This document shows positions 53,380 through 64,000 of a stretch of 64,000 bases of DNA, in pieces. This DNA comes from Candidatus Andeanibacterium colombiense (lineage in GTDB: Bacteria; Pseudomonadota; Alphaproteobacteria; Sphingomonadales; Sphingomonadaceae), in the NCBI GenBank assembly GCA_029202985.1, contig CP119316.1:558001-622000 (forward strand), read 5' to 3'. The notes under the pieces are model-generated. The model saw only the letters and a list, made by a program, of their open reading frames with translations, made no database searches and was not told the DNA's origin. How positions within the stretch are numbered: the first letter of the stretch is position 1; the number at the start of each line of letters is the position of its first letter. The translations under genes were made by a program, and so were the position numbers.

Positions 53380-54318
53380 TCAAATCCCCTTAGTCAAAGC
53401 CTCGATATCGTCCATCGTCACCACGCTGGCGACCGTAACGTCCTGAACCGTCCGACCGATCATCGGACCGACCACCTTGCCGCCCAACTCGATGAAATGC
53501 TCGACGCCCGCTTCCTTCATCGCGATCACGCTCTCGCGCCAGCGGACACGGCCGCAGACCTGCTTGACCAGGAGGTCGCGCTCCTCGGCCGGGTCGGTGA
53601 CGGCGGTGGCGGTGAAATTGGCGTAGAGCGGCAAATGGAGTGCGCCCGGCGGCGTATCTTCCAGTGCTTTCGCCATCGCGTCGGCGGCCGGACCCATCAG
53701 GTCGCAGTGGAACGGGGCTGAGACCGGCAGGATCACCCCGCGCTTGATCTCGAACTCCTTGACCAGCGCCACCGCCCGCTCGATCGCCTCGCGATGGCCC
53801 GACAGGACCACCTGGCCCGGATCGTTGTCGTTCGCGACCTGGCAAACCTGCCCTTCGGCTGCCGCATCGGCGAGCTTCTGGGCCTTTTCGATATCGGCCC
53901 CCAGCAGCGCGCACATCGCGCCGATGCCCACCGGCACCGCGGCCTGCATGGCCTGGCCGCGCAATTTGAGCAGCCGCGCGGCGTCGGCGAGCTTGAACGC
54001 TCCAACCGCGGCCAGCGCGGTATATTCGCCGAGCGAGTGGCCGGCGACGCAATCGCCCCTGTCCGCGATGGCCACCCCGCCTTCCTTCTCGAGCACGCGC
54101 AAGGTCGCGATCGCATTGGCCATGATCGCCGGCTGGGCGTTCTCCGTCAGCATCAGCTGGTCTTCCGGCCCCTCGCGCATCAGCGCAAAGAGCTTCTGCC
54201 CGAGCGCCTCGTCGACTTCCTCGAACACTTCGCGCGCGGCCACGCTAGCCGCGGCAAGCTCCGCCCCCATGCCGACCTTCTGGCTGCCCTGGCCCGGAAA
54301 TACGAATGCGCGCATCAT
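53380..54318 (-). CDS. fabD: malonyl-CoA:ACP transacylase
   Basis: FabD (312 residues) loads malonate onto acyl carrier protein. The family start AFVFPGQGSQKVGMG is at residue 4, the nucleophile is in AGHSLGEY near residue 95, and the late catalytic His is in VSAPFHCDLM near 205. The conserved ELGGKVVGPMI lies near the end. AGGAGAACC precedes the ATG pair at 54315-54318. It heads the fabD - unknown - fabG run. Confidence 0.95.
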   Translation of the reverse strand: MMRAFVFPGQGSQKVGMGAELAAASVAAREVFEEVDEALGQKLFALMREGPEDQLMLTENAQPAIMANAIATLRVLEKEGGVAIADRGDCVAGHSLGEYTALAAVGAFKLADAARLLKLRGQAMQAAVPVGIGAMCALLGADIEKAQKLADAAAEGQVCQVANDNDPGQVVLSGHREAIERAVALVKEFEIKRGVILPVSAPFHCDLMGPAADAMAKALEDTPPGALHLPLYANFTATAVTDPAEERDLLVKQVCGRVRWRESVIAMKEAGVEHFIELGGKVVGPMIGRTVQDVTVASVVTMDDIEALTKGI

Positions 54319-54357
54319 GGTTCTCCTGTTGGCGCGCCGGTATGAGCGCGATCGGCG

Positions 54358-55170
54358 CTAGGCAAGCCCGAACGGAACGATCTTGTTGGCTGGATCATGC
54401 CCGATGTCCGCGAAGCCGAGAAACGCGATGCCGGTTCGCGCACACCAATCCTGCGCGATTTCCTCCGCCTCCACACCGAATTGGCGGTCATTCGTCGGAA
54501 CGTCGGTAACCCGCCCCAGCCGCAGACCGGCGATCCCCTTGTCTTTCAAATGCTCGCTTACATGAAAGAACAGGCGATCGACCGCGTAGAGATGCTCGGA
54601 GACTTCCTCCACCATCACTACGTGCCCGGAGAGATCGGGCATCAGCCCCGTGCCGCAGATCGCCGCGAGCGTCATCAGGTTGAAGGCGACGGTCGGCCTC
54701 CCGTCGAGCGAGGGCTCGATGCCCGAGGGATCGCCGGCGAGAAACGCGAGCGAGCGGCGCACCGCCAGTTCCCCGTCGAAGCGGCGAATATCAACCGGCA
54801 TCGGCGCATGGACCGGCTTTCCGATCCCGGTCCGGTAGAGCGCGGAAAGCAGATAGCCGGCGTCGGAATAGCCGAGGAACAGCTTGCCCCGCGAGGCCTC
54901 ACCCATCGCGGCCACCGCCTGAGCGGCGATGCGGTTGGCGCCATAGCCGCCGCGCGCGCACCACACCGCGTCGAACCCGGGATCGTTCGCGCATTCGAGC
55001 AGCGCGGCCAGCCGCACCGCGTCGGGTCCCGCGAAATGGCCCTGTTCCTCGAAACATTGCGGATGGAACACCAGTTCCAGCGCCGGATAATCCGCCGCCA
55101 GCGCCTGCACCCGCCCCACATCCTCGGGCTTGAGCGGGGTGGACGGGGCACAGATCGCGATGCGGGTCAT
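54358..55170 (-). CDS. ldcA: LD-carboxypeptidase (LdcA family)
   Basis: This 270-residue protein belongs to peptidase family S66, which removes the terminal D-Ala from muropeptide tetrapeptides in the cytoplasm during cell-wall recycling. The motifs ARGGYGANRI near residue 73 and LFLGYSDAGYLLSAL near 98 carry the nucleophile Ser. ATG 55170 gives TRIAICAPSTP, the family N-terminus. It is divergent from a Mur-ligase gene that would use its product, which supports a recycling role. Confidence 0.9.
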   Translation of the reverse strand: MTRIAICAPSTPLKPEDVGRVQALAADYPALELVFHPQCFEEQGHFAGPDAVRLAALLECANDPGFDAVWCARGGYGANRIAAQAVAAMGEASRGKLFLGYSDAGYLLSALYRTGIGKPVHAPMPVDIRRFDGELAVRRSLAFLAGDPSGIEPSLDGRPTVAFNLMTLAAICGTGLMPDLSGHVVMVEEVSEHLYAVDRLFFHVSEHLKDKGIAGLRLGRVTDVPTNDRQFGVEAEEIAQDWCARTGIAFLGFADIGHDPANKIVPFGLA

Positions 55171-55225
55171 GGTCCTTCTGATAGTCGGCTTGTGTTGTCG
55201 GGCACAACTGCATAGCGAAGCAGCC

Positions 55226-56638
55226 ATGAACTCCGCGCCGATCTTCACCGCCCACCCCTGGTTCTTCTGCGGCATCGGCGGATCGGGCATGCTGCCGCTG
55301 GCGATGATCCTACGCGGCCACGGCGCCGAAATCGCCGGCTCCGACCGCAGCCGCGACCAGGGCCGCAGCCCCGAAAAATTCGCGTGGCTCGAAGCCCAGG
55401 GGATCGCATTATTCCCGCAGGACGGCAGCGGCGTGACTACGGCCGATCAGGTGCTGATCGCTTCGGCCGCGGTCGAGGATACGGTGCCCGAAGTGGTCCG
55501 CGCGCGCGAGTTCGGCTGCGAGCGCCTGACCCGCGCCGAACTGCTCTCGACCCTGTTCAACGGTGCCGGCTGCAGCATCGCGATCGGCGGGACCAGCGGC
55601 AAATCGACCGTCACCGGCATGACCGGCTGGATCATGGAACAGGCCGGGCGCGGACCGACGATCATGAACGGCGCGGTGATGAAGAACTTCGTCTCGCCCG
55701 ACGTGCCCTTCGCCAGCGCGCGGGTCGGCCCGGGCGACGTGTTCGTGTCCGAAGTGGACGAGAGCGACGGCTCGATCGTGCTTTACCGGCCCGAGGTCGC
55801 AGTGCTGCTCAACGTCAGCCTCGATCACAAGAGCCTCGAGGAACTGCGCGAATTGTTCGGCGATTTCCTCGGGGTCGCGCGGAACACCGCGGTCAATTTC
55901 GACGATCCGGAAGCCCATGCGCTGGTTCGGGCGGAACACCGGGTGGTCGGCTTCGGGATCGAGAGCGAGGAAGCGCGCATCTCGGTCTCGGGATATTCGC
56001 AAGGTGCTACCGGGATCGCGGCGACGGTGATCGACCGACTGGACGGCAGCTCTCACGAATTGCAGCTTGCAATGCCCGGCCGGCACAATCTCTCGAACGC
56101 GCTCGCGGCTATCGCCGGGGCCACCGCGGCCGGGGTCCCAACCACCGAGGCGGTCCGCGCCCTCGCAAGTTTCAAGGGCTTGGCACGCCGGTTCGACATC
56201 ATCGGCACTTCGCCTTCCGGCATCACCGTGATCGACGATTTCGGCCACAATCCCGAGAAATGCGCAGCGACCCTGCGCACGCTCAAAAGTCAGCCCGGGC
56301 GGGTGATCGCGTTCTTTCAGCCGCACGGCTACGGCCCGCTTCGGCAGATGGGCCATGAGTTGGCCGAGGTCTTCGCGCATCTGCTCGGCCCGGATGATAT
56401 CACCATCCTGTGCGACCCGGTCTATTTCGGCGGCACGGTGGACCGCAGCGAAGGCTCGGAACGGATCGTGCGGCTGATCGAGGGAGCCGGCGGGAAAGCC
56501 GAATATATCCCTTCGCGGGAAGACTGCGGGCGGCGCATCCTCGAACTCGCCCGCCCCGGCGATCGCATTGCGATCATGGGCGCGCGCGACGACACTTTGA
56601 CGGATTTCGCCAAGTATATTCTGGAACACCTCGCTTAA
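55226..56638 (+). CDS. Mur ligase family protein, Mpl/MurC-like
   Basis: This is a 470-residue Mur ligase. The N-terminal UDP-binding Rossmann fold has FCGIGGSGMLPLA near residue 14. The P-loop is GGTSGKST (121-128), where MurC and Mpl usually have GTHGKT. VDESDG, HNLSNALAAIAG and DDFGHNPEK follow. Mpl attaches recycled tripeptide to UDP-MurNAc; MurC attaches L-Ala. The divergent ldcA gene favours the recycling ligase. ATG 55226 was chosen because the frame upstream lies in the ldcA promoter. Confidence 0.82.
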   Translation: MNSAPIFTAHPWFFCGIGGSGMLPLAMILRGHGAEIAGSDRSRDQGRSPEKFAWLEAQGIALFPQDGSGVTTADQVLIASAAVEDTVPEVVRAREFGCERLTRAELLSTLFNGAGCSIAIGGTSGKSTVTGMTGWIMEQAGRGPTIMNGAVMKNFVSPDVPFASARVGPGDVFVSEVDESDGSIVLYRPEVAVLLNVSLDHKSLEELRELFGDFLGVARNTAVNFDDPEAHALVRAEHRVVGFGIESEEARISVSGYSQGATGIAATVIDRLDGSSHELQLAMPGRHNLSNALAAIAGATAAGVPTTEAVRALASFKGLARRFDIIGTSPSGITVIDDFGHNPEKCAATLRTLKSQPGRVIAFFQPHGYGPLRQMGHELAEVFAHLLGPDDITILCDPVYFGGTVDRSEGSERIVRLIEGAGGKAEYIPSREDCGRRILELARPGDRIAIMGARDDTLTDFAKYILEHLA

Positions 56639-56668
56639 GGACATTCCGTTCGAGCGGAGTGGTGTTCA

Positions 56669-57052
56669 ATGCGTTTCGCGATTTCCCCTGCCCTTGCCGC
56701 GGCACTGCTCGTCTGCGCCGCCGGGGTGCGCGCTCAATCCTCCCCGACCTACGATTCCTATCGCCAATATAGCCAAGCAACCAACCAGGCGATCGACGAT
56801 ATGGGCACCGCCAACGACAATGACGATGTGTTCGCCGGCTGCCGGGCCGCCGAACGCGTGATGTACAATGCCCGCTATACAGCCAATGCGCTGGTCGATC
56901 TGATCGAGGAAACCAAGGCGGACGGCAGCATCGACGCCGACGACCGCGCGCGCCGGCTGCAGTTCTATCGTAGCGAGTGGGACGACTACAACCAGCTTGC
57001 GCGGGATGCGAGCAACGGGCTGGATGCCTGTTCCGGAATCAACTACCGCTAG
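56669..57052 (+). CDS. small exported protein of unknown function
   Basis: The 127-residue product has a signal peptide (ISPALAAALLVCAAGVRA, cut before QSS). The mature part is helical and acidic, with two Cys (FAGCRAAE and LDACSG) likely to form one disulphide. No family is recognised. It lies 30 bases after the Mpl-like gene and 154 bases before rpsF; that gap holds the ribosomal operon's leader. Confidence 0.6.
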   Translation: MRFAISPALAAALLVCAAGVRAQSSPTYDSYRQYSQATNQAIDDMGTANDNDDVFAGCRAAERVMYNARYTANALVDLIEETKADGSIDADDRARRLQFYRSEWDDYNQLARDASNGLDACSGINYR

Positions 57053-57206
57053 GCGGCGCCGGCCGCGCCTGTGTGCTTGCAATCCGGCGGAAACCCTGTA
57101 TGTGCGCCGCTTCCCGGTTTCCGGACAGGGAAACGAAGAAAGCCGGAGGGGCCCCGCGATCCGCGCGGACAAGCCAGCGATCGGCCCATAGTGAAAGGAC
57201 ATACGC

Positions 57207-57569
57207 ATGCCGTATTACGAGCATGTCTTCCTGGCACGCCAGGATCTGAGCCAGGCTCAGGTCGATGCATTGGCGGCCAGTGCCACGGAAATCGTGGAGC
57301 AGGCGGAAGGCAAGGTCACCAAGACCGAGACCTGGGGCCTCAAGAACCTCGCATTCAAGATCGACCGCAACCGCAAGGCGCACTTCGTGCTGCTGAACAT
57401 CGACGCCCCGGGCTCGGTGATCGCCGAGCTCGAGCGCCAGAGCCGCATCAACGAAGACATCATCCGCTATCTGACCATCCGCGTCGACGAGCTGGAAGAA
57501 GGCCCTTCGGCCATGATGCGCAAGCAGGACCGTGAACAGCGCCGCCGGCGCGAAAGGGAGGACGACTAA
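57207..57569 (+). CDS. rpsF: 30S ribosomal protein S6
   Basis: S6 (120 residues) binds S18 in the platform of the small subunit. The start PYYEHVFLARQDLS, central TKTETWGLKNLAFKI and the YLTIRVDELEEGPS region are characteristic. The C-terminus is charged. It may be modified with C-terminal glutamates by RimK, whose gene lies at the right edge of this window. The stop shares one base with the rpsR start (TAATG). Confidence 0.96.
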   Translation: MPYYEHVFLARQDLSQAQVDALAASATEIVEQAEGKVTKTETWGLKNLAFKIDRNRKAHFVLLNIDAPGSVIAELERQSRINEDIIRYLTIRVDELEEGPSAMMRKQDREQRRRREREDD

Positions 57570-57793
57570 TGGCCCGTCCGTTTTTCCGCCGCCGCAAGAG
57601 CTGCCCGTTCTCGGCCAAGAATGCGCCGAAGATCGACTATAAGGACGTCCGTCTACTGCAGGGCTTCATGTCCGAGCGTGGCAAGATCGTCCCCAGCCGC
57701 ATCACCGCCGTTTCCGGCAAGAAGCAGCGCGAGCTGTCCACCGCGATCAAGCGCGCACGCACGTTGGGCCTGCTGCCCTACGTCGTGAAGTAA
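57569..57793 (+). CDS. rpsR: 30S ribosomal protein S18
   Basis: S18 (74 residues) is the S6 partner. It has the typical RPFFRRRKSCPFS start, the internal YKDVRLLQGFMSERGKIVPSR core and the C-terminal LSTAIKRARTLGLLPYVVK. Its length is normal. It is translationally coupled to rpsF by one shared base and followed 12 bases later by rplI, the usual rpsF-rpsR-rplI order. Confidence 0.97.
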   Translation: MARPFFRRRKSCPFSAKNAPKIDYKDVRLLQGFMSERGKIVPSRITAVSGKKQRELSTAIKRARTLGLLPYVVK

Positions 57794-57805
57794 GGAGACG
57801 GATCG

Positions 57806-58534
57806 ATGGATATCATCCTGCTCGAACGTATCGAGAAGCTCGGCACGATCGGCGATGTCGTATCGGTGAAGGACGGCTATGCCCGTAACTTCCTGCTGCC
57901 CGCCAAGAAAGCCCTTCGCGCCAACGATTCGAACCGCAAGGTCTTCGAAGCAAACCGCGAGCGGCTGGAAAAGGAAAATGCCGAACGCCGGGTCGTCGCC
58001 GAACAGGCCGGCTCATCCGTCGCCGGCGCCGAAGTGGTGCTGATCCGCTCCTCGTCGAACTCCGGCCAGCTCTACGGTTCGGTCAGCGTGCGCGACATCG
58101 TCGACGCGCTGGTCGCCCAGGGCCATGACGTGAACAAGTCGCAGGTCATCCTCGAGCGCCCGATCAAGACGATCGGCGTATTCGAAGTGAAGGTTGCGCT
58201 GCACCCCGAAGTCCAGGTCACGGTCAAGGCCAACGTCGCCCGTTCGGACGACGAAGCCGAGCTGCAGGCCAAGGGTGTCGACGTGATGGCGCGCGCCTTC
58301 GAAGACGACCGCGCCGAGGGCGACGGCTTCACCGAAGCGGTCGATCGCAGCGTGGAACCGGGCGAAATCCCGGCCGACATGCTGGAAAACCCGGTCGAGG
58401 AAGACGACGCAGCCGAAGCCAAGCCGGCCCGCGAAGGCCCCTCCGCCAAGGAGAAGAAGGCTGCCCGTGCGGAAGCGCGCGGCGAGACCGTCGGTGAAGC
58501 TGCCGAGCCTGCCGAGGAAGAGTCCGAAGACTGA
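57806..58534 (+). CDS. rplI: 50S ribosomal protein L9 with long C-terminal tail
   Basis: L9 (242 residues) begins with the conserved MDIILLERIEKLGTIGDVVS and VKDGYARNFLLP; the connecting helix and C-terminal domain follow. Typical L9 is about 150 residues. Here some 90 extra residues form an acidic, Ala/Glu-rich tail ending AEPAEEESED. Tails of this kind occur in some sphingomonad L9 proteins. AAGGAGACGG precedes the ATG, and a strong terminator follows. Confidence 0.93.
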   Translation: MDIILLERIEKLGTIGDVVSVKDGYARNFLLPAKKALRANDSNRKVFEANRERLEKENAERRVVAEQAGSSVAGAEVVLIRSSSNSGQLYGSVSVRDIVDALVAQGHDVNKSQVILERPIKTIGVFEVKVALHPEVQVTVKANVARSDDEAELQAKGVDVMARAFEDDRAEGDGFTEAVDRSVEPGEIPADMLENPVEEDDAAEAKPAREGPSAKEKKAARAEARGETVGEAAEPAEEESED

Positions 58535-58560
58535 TCTCTTCGGTTCCTGACGAAAAACGA

Positions 58561-58596
58561 AAGGGTGCGCTCCGCGAGGAGCGCGCCCTTTTCTTT
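58561..58596 (+). terminator. rho-independent terminator of rpsF-rpsR-rplI
   Basis: Stem arms 58561-58573 and 58578-58590 (aagggtgcgctcc against ggagcgcgccctt, one G-T type mismatch) close over a GCGA tetraloop, and TTTTCTTT follows. It starts 26 bases after the rplI stop and separates it from the AMP nucleosidase gene. Confidence 0.9.
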
Positions 58597-58629
58597 GAAT
58601 TGTAAGGTCTGGCGCGCTAGCTCGGTCGC

Positions 58630-60068
58630 ATGACCAAAACCGGCGATGTGATTACGGCTATCGGCCACCTCTACGACCAGACTGTCGAAACCCTGCGGGC
58701 GGACATTCTCGCCTTTGCCGAGACCGGCACCCCGCCCCCGGCCGAAAAGCGCCTCGACAGGTCCTATTGCTACCCCGAACTGCTGGTCCATTTCAGCGGT
58801 GAAGGGACCAGTGCCGATCCGACCCGCGCGTTCGGGCGGCTGCAGGCGGCCGGCACCTACGCCACCACCATCACCCGCCCGGCGCTGTTCGCCGCTTACC
58901 TGACCGAGCAACTCGACCTGATCGCCGCGGATTACGACGTCAGTTTTGAAGTCCGCCGCTCGCGCCAAGAGATGCCCTTCCCCTATGTGCTCGACGGTGC
59001 GGCCGGCGCGCGGATGGCGGGGGTTCCGGCGATGGAGATCGCGCGCTTCTTCCCGAGTACCGACCTCGCCCTCATCGGCGACGAACTGGCCGACGGGATC
59101 GAGCCCGGCGGACCCGGCGATTCGATCCCCCTGTCGCTGTTCGACGCGCTGCGGACCGATTACTCGCTCGCTCGCCTAGCCCATTACACCGGGACCGCGC
59201 CCGAGCATTTCCAGCGCTTCATCCTGTTCACCAACTATCACCGCTATGTCGACGAATTCGTCGACTGGGCGGCCGAGCAACTCGGCACCGAGGGCTATGT
59301 CGGACTTGCCGGTGCCGGCGGGCTGCTGATCGAACAGCCGGTGGTCGATGCGCGCGGGCAATTGTCGGACACCGCCTGGCGCCGCCACCAGATGCCCGCC
59401 TATCATCTGATGCGCGAGGACCGCAGCGGGATCACCCTGGTCAACATCGGGGTCGGCCCGTCCAACGCCAAGACGATCTGCGACCACCTCGCGGTGCTGC
59501 GGCCCGAAGCCTGGCTGATGATCGGCCATTGCGGCGGCCTGCGGCCAAGCCAGTCGATCGGCGATTACGTTCTCGCCCACGCCTATCTGCGCGACGACCA
59601 CGTGCTTGATCCGATGCTGCCGCCCGAAATCCCGATCCCGGCGATCGCCGAGGTCCAGCAGGCGCTGGCGAGCGCGGCCGAGGAAGTAAGCGGCACCCAC
59701 GGCTACGATCTCAAGCGGCGGATGCGCACCGGCACCGTCGTCACCACCGACGACCGCAACTGGGAGCTGCGCTTCACCCACCTTGCCCAGCGCCTGTCTC
59801 TCAGCCGCGCGGTCGCGATCGAGATGGAAAGCGCGACCATCGCCGGCCAGGGCTATCGCTTCCGCGTGCCTTACGGGACGCTGCTCTGCGTGTCCGACAA
59901 GCCGCTGCACGGCGAGATCAAGCTGCCGGGCCAGGCGAACAAGTTCTACGAGGAAGCGATCGGCGCCCACCTCCAGATCGGCATCCACGCCTGCAAGCGG
60001 CTGCGCGCCGAAGGGGCGCGGCTCCACAGCCGCAAATTGCGCGCGTTCAACGAGCCACCGTTCCGGTA

Positions 60069-60069
<1 letters not shown>
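58630..60069 (+). CDS. amn: AMP nucleosidase
   Basis: AMN (479 residues) cleaves AMP into adenine and ribose 5-phosphate, adjusting purine pools. The N-terminal AMN domain starts near YCYPELLVHFSGEG. The C-terminal phosphorylase-like core carries LVNIGVGPSNAKTICDHLA, MIGHCGGLRPSQSIGDYV and the specificity region AVAIEMESATIAGQGYRFRVP. Length and order match bacterial AMN. The stop TAA shares one base with the ATG of the P-type ATPase gene (TAATG), an unusual coupling. Confidence 0.94.
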
Positions 60070-62260
<2,191 letters not shown>

Positions 62261-62264
<4 letters not shown>

Positions 62265-63067
62265 GCCGGAACCGGCATGCGGTAGCGCGCGGCCGGCTCG
62301 CGCCGCGAGAGGCCGGGCAGCAGCGCGGTGCGAGCTGCGTCATAGGCCTGCCATTGCCCCGCGTCCGCCAGCGACGGGATCGTGACTTCCTCGCCCAGAT
62401 CGAGCCCGGCCAGCGCAGCATCGACCAGATCTTCCGCCGACATCACCATCTCGGCCGGAAAATCGTTCACATCCTTGCCCGAACGCTCCCAGATTTCGGT
62501 GCGGGTCGCGCCGGGGAGCACCACCTGCACAGCCACGCCCTTGTCGCTCAGCGCAGCGGAAAGGCTACGGCTGAGATTGATCACGAAGGCCTTGGATCCG
62601 GCATAGACCCCTTCGGACAATTCATAGGCGAGCCCGAGCACCGAGGCGATGTTGACGATCGCGCCTTTGCCGCGTTCACCGAAAGCCTTGCCCGCGGCGA
62701 CCGCGAGCCGGGTGATGGCGGTGATGTTGAGCGCGACGATCGTTTCGATCTCGTCCGCGCTGTTCTCCAGCGTGCCGCCCTTGAGCGACATGCCGGCGTT
62801 GTTGACCAGCAGGGTCAGCGAGCGGTCATCGGCGATCCGCTGTTCGACCCGCGCGACATCGGCAGACTTGGTGAGATCGGCAACCAGCACTTCCACCGCA
62901 TGTCCGGTTTCGTCCCGCAGCCGCTGCGCAAGGCTTTCGAGCCGCGCACCGTCGCGGGCAACCAGGACGAGATCGTAGCCCCGATGGGCAAGGCGATCGG
63001 CGTAGACTGCGCCGATGCCGGTAGAGGCGCCGGTGACGAGAGCGGTTCCAAGAGAGGTAGCGGACAT
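62261..63067 (-). CDS. SDR-family oxidoreductase
   Basis: This 268-residue protein is a classical short-chain dehydrogenase. TGASTGIG lies at residues 13-20, NNAG near 90, and Tyr/Lys in VYAGSKAF near 158. The substrate is not readable. The ATG at 63067 is preceded by AAGGAGACTC on the minus strand. It is divergent from an HxlR-type regulator, and HxlR proteins often control an adjacent oxidoreductase, which fits here. Confidence 0.9.
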
Positions 63068-63102
63068 AAGGAGACTCCTGTTCTGCGACTCCGATCTCCG
63101 GA

Positions 63103-63125
63103 GTAACTTGCAAATTAATAGTTAC
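63103..63125. promoter_or_regulatory. candidate HxlR operator in divergent promoter
   Basis: GTAACT (63103-63108) and AGTTAC (63120-63125) are perfect inverted half-sites 11 bases apart, in the 75-base gap between the SDR and HxlR genes. HxlR/YodB-type regulators bind inverted repeats of this general kind (often with GTA...TAC). Between the arms the sequence is AT-rich, suited to a -10 element. Confidence 0.5.
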
Positions 63126-63142
63126 CTCTCTATCTCGGTTCA

Positions 63143-63583
63143 ATGGCTACACCAAAAGAAACTTCCGGACCCTGCCCCGTCGCCCGCGGGCTCGACTGCG
63201 TCGGCGACCGCTGGAGCATGCTGGTGCTGCGCGACGTCGAGCGCGGACTGCGGCGCTTCGACCTGTTGCAGACAAGCCTGGGGATCGCACCGAACGTGCT
63301 GTCGAGCCGGCTGGCCGCGCTGGTTGGTGAGGGCCTGATCGAGAAGAGGCGCTACAACGAGCGCCCGCCTCGCTACGAATATGTGTTGACCGACGCAGGG
63401 CGCGATTTCATCCCGATCCTCGCCGCGATCGGCGCCTGGGGCCGCAAATATCGCGGAACAGGCCCGCTGAGCAGGCTGGTCGACCGACAGACCGGACTCG
63501 ATGTCGAGCCCGAGGTAATCGATCGGGTGAACGGCGTGCCGATCGGCTCGCGCCCGCTCGATCTGGTGCTGCCTGAGGGTTAG
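63143..63583 (+). CDS. HxlR-family transcriptional regulator
   Basis: This 146-residue protein has the HxlR start GPCPVARGLDCVGDRWSMLV and a winged helix with FDLLQTSLGIAPNVLSSRLA and wing YNERPPRYEYVLTDAG. A single Cys at residue 11 and another near 19 may serve as the thiol sensor seen in YodB/HypR relatives. The C-terminal extension after residue 105 is outside the core. It probably represses the divergent SDR gene through the inverted repeat in between. Confidence 0.9.
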   Translation: MATPKETSGPCPVARGLDCVGDRWSMLVLRDVERGLRRFDLLQTSLGIAPNVLSSRLAALVGEGLIEKRRYNERPPRYEYVLTDAGRDFIPILAAIGAWGRKYRGTGPLSRLVDRQTGLDVEPEVIDRVNGVPIGSRPLDLVLPEG

Positions 63584-63587
63584 CGCG

Positions 63588-64000
63588 CTAGCCCTTCCCG
63601 CGCGTCTTGGTCTTTCCCTTCACCGCATTCTCTTCGATGAACTGGATGATCTTGCCGGCGATGTCCTTGCCGGTCGCCTGCTCGATCCCTTCGAGGCCAG
63701 GCGAGGAATTGACCTCGATGATTACCGGCCCATGCTTCGAGCGCAGCATGTCGACGCCGGCGACGTTGAGGCCGAGCTTGCGCGCGGCGCGGACAGCGGT
63801 CGAGCGCTCCTCCGGCGTGATCCTGATCGGTTCGGCCTTGCCTCCGCGGTGGAGGTTCGAGCGGAAATCCTCCGGCGTGCCGGTGCGCTGCATCGCCGCG
63901 ACCACCTTGCCGCCGATCACCAGCGCGCGAATGTCCTGCGAGTTCGCTTCCTTGATGAATTCCTGGACCAGGATGTTGACGTTGGCGCCGCGGAACGCCT
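63588..64000 (-). CDS. rimK: RimK-type ATP-grasp ligase, C-terminal part
   Basis: The 3' end of an ATP-grasp ligase gene enters from the right edge. The visible frame reads AFRGANVNILVQEFIKEANS, then QDIRALVIGGKVVAAMQRTG, RSNLHRGGKAEPI, VDMLRSKHGPVIIEVNSSPG and a Lys/Arg/Gly-rich tail. The block VQEFIKEA...DIRALVIGGKVVAAM matches RimK, which adds glutamates to the C-terminus of ribosomal protein S6 (rpsF is at 57.2 kb). The start is outside the window. It converges with HxlR, 4 bases apart. Confidence 0.88.
   Translation of the reverse strand, partial: AFRGANVNILVQEFIKEANSQDIRALVIGGKVVAAMQRTGTPEDFRSNLHRGGKAEPIRITPEERSTAVRAARKLGLNVAGVDMLRSKHGPVIIEVNSSPGLEGIEQATGKDIAGKIIQFIEENAVKGKTKTRGKG

Noticed and set aside
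57053..57206. Possible S6:S18-binding leader RNA before rpsF
   Set aside because: The gap is where such a leader would be, but I could not place the conserved bulge and pairing with confidence.

Overview
The window is high-GC alphaproteobacterial chromosome, most likely from Sphingomonadales (Sphingomonadaceae or Erythrobacteraceae). The assignment rests on protein character: sdhCDA order, a PaoABC-type oxidoreductase, a prmA/metallo-beta-lactamase neighbourhood, a LexA box of the GAAC-N7-GAAC type upstream of recN, and paired GGDEF-EAL-PilZ proteins. No rRNA or tRNA gene was recognised, so placement below order level is inference.

Layout. 0-2.8 kb: the 3' end of a ParE-type toxin gene, then sdhA, sdhD and sdhC on the minus strand. 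2.9-8.4 kb: a plus-strand run of an SDR reductase, a subclass B3-like metallo-beta-lactamase, prmA, a CE15-like esterase and a GAF-PAS-GGDEF cyclase. 8.3-16.9 kb (minus): an MFS permease broken by one inserted base, a palindromic repeat, ligA, a lipoprotein plus an exported partner, recN with an SOS box, bamD and a sterol-desaturase-type hydroxylase. 17.1-20.1 kb (plus): a LuxR-type HTH protein with a C-terminal membrane anchor, a small protein, three tandem paralogous four-helix membrane proteins and a MarR-like regulator. 20.1-27.2 kb: an Asp-nucleophile alpha/beta hydrolase, DUF983, a MocR-type regulator, an unknown 593-residue protein, a GNAT-like protein, a PAP2-type membrane enzyme and a zincin. 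27.3-35.2 kb: paoABC, then a DUF4173 membrane protein with a two-component system. 35.2-37.2 kb: a divergent CmcJ-like oxygenase / O-methyltransferase pair.

37.2-41.7 kb is the accessory part. It has lower GC in places, many inverted repeats, a phage-type HTH protein, a DUF2622-like protein, a 49-residue Cys protein, an XRE/ImmA pair with a recognisable operator-promoter, a decayed second copy of the lepA 3' end, and a ccdAB toxin-antitoxin operon whose promoter predicts a leaderless mRNA. The ccdAB genes lie between the decayed lepA copy and intact lepA.

41.7-64 kb returns to core genes: lepA, two GGDEF-EAL-PilZ proteins, a ferredoxin-NADP reductase, dnaN, fabG and fabD with an exported unknown protein between them, a divergent ldcA / Mpl-like pair (peptidoglycan recycling), rpsF-rpsR-rplI, AMP nucleosidase coupled to a copper-type P1B ATPase, a divergent SDR/HxlR pair and the 3' part of rimK.
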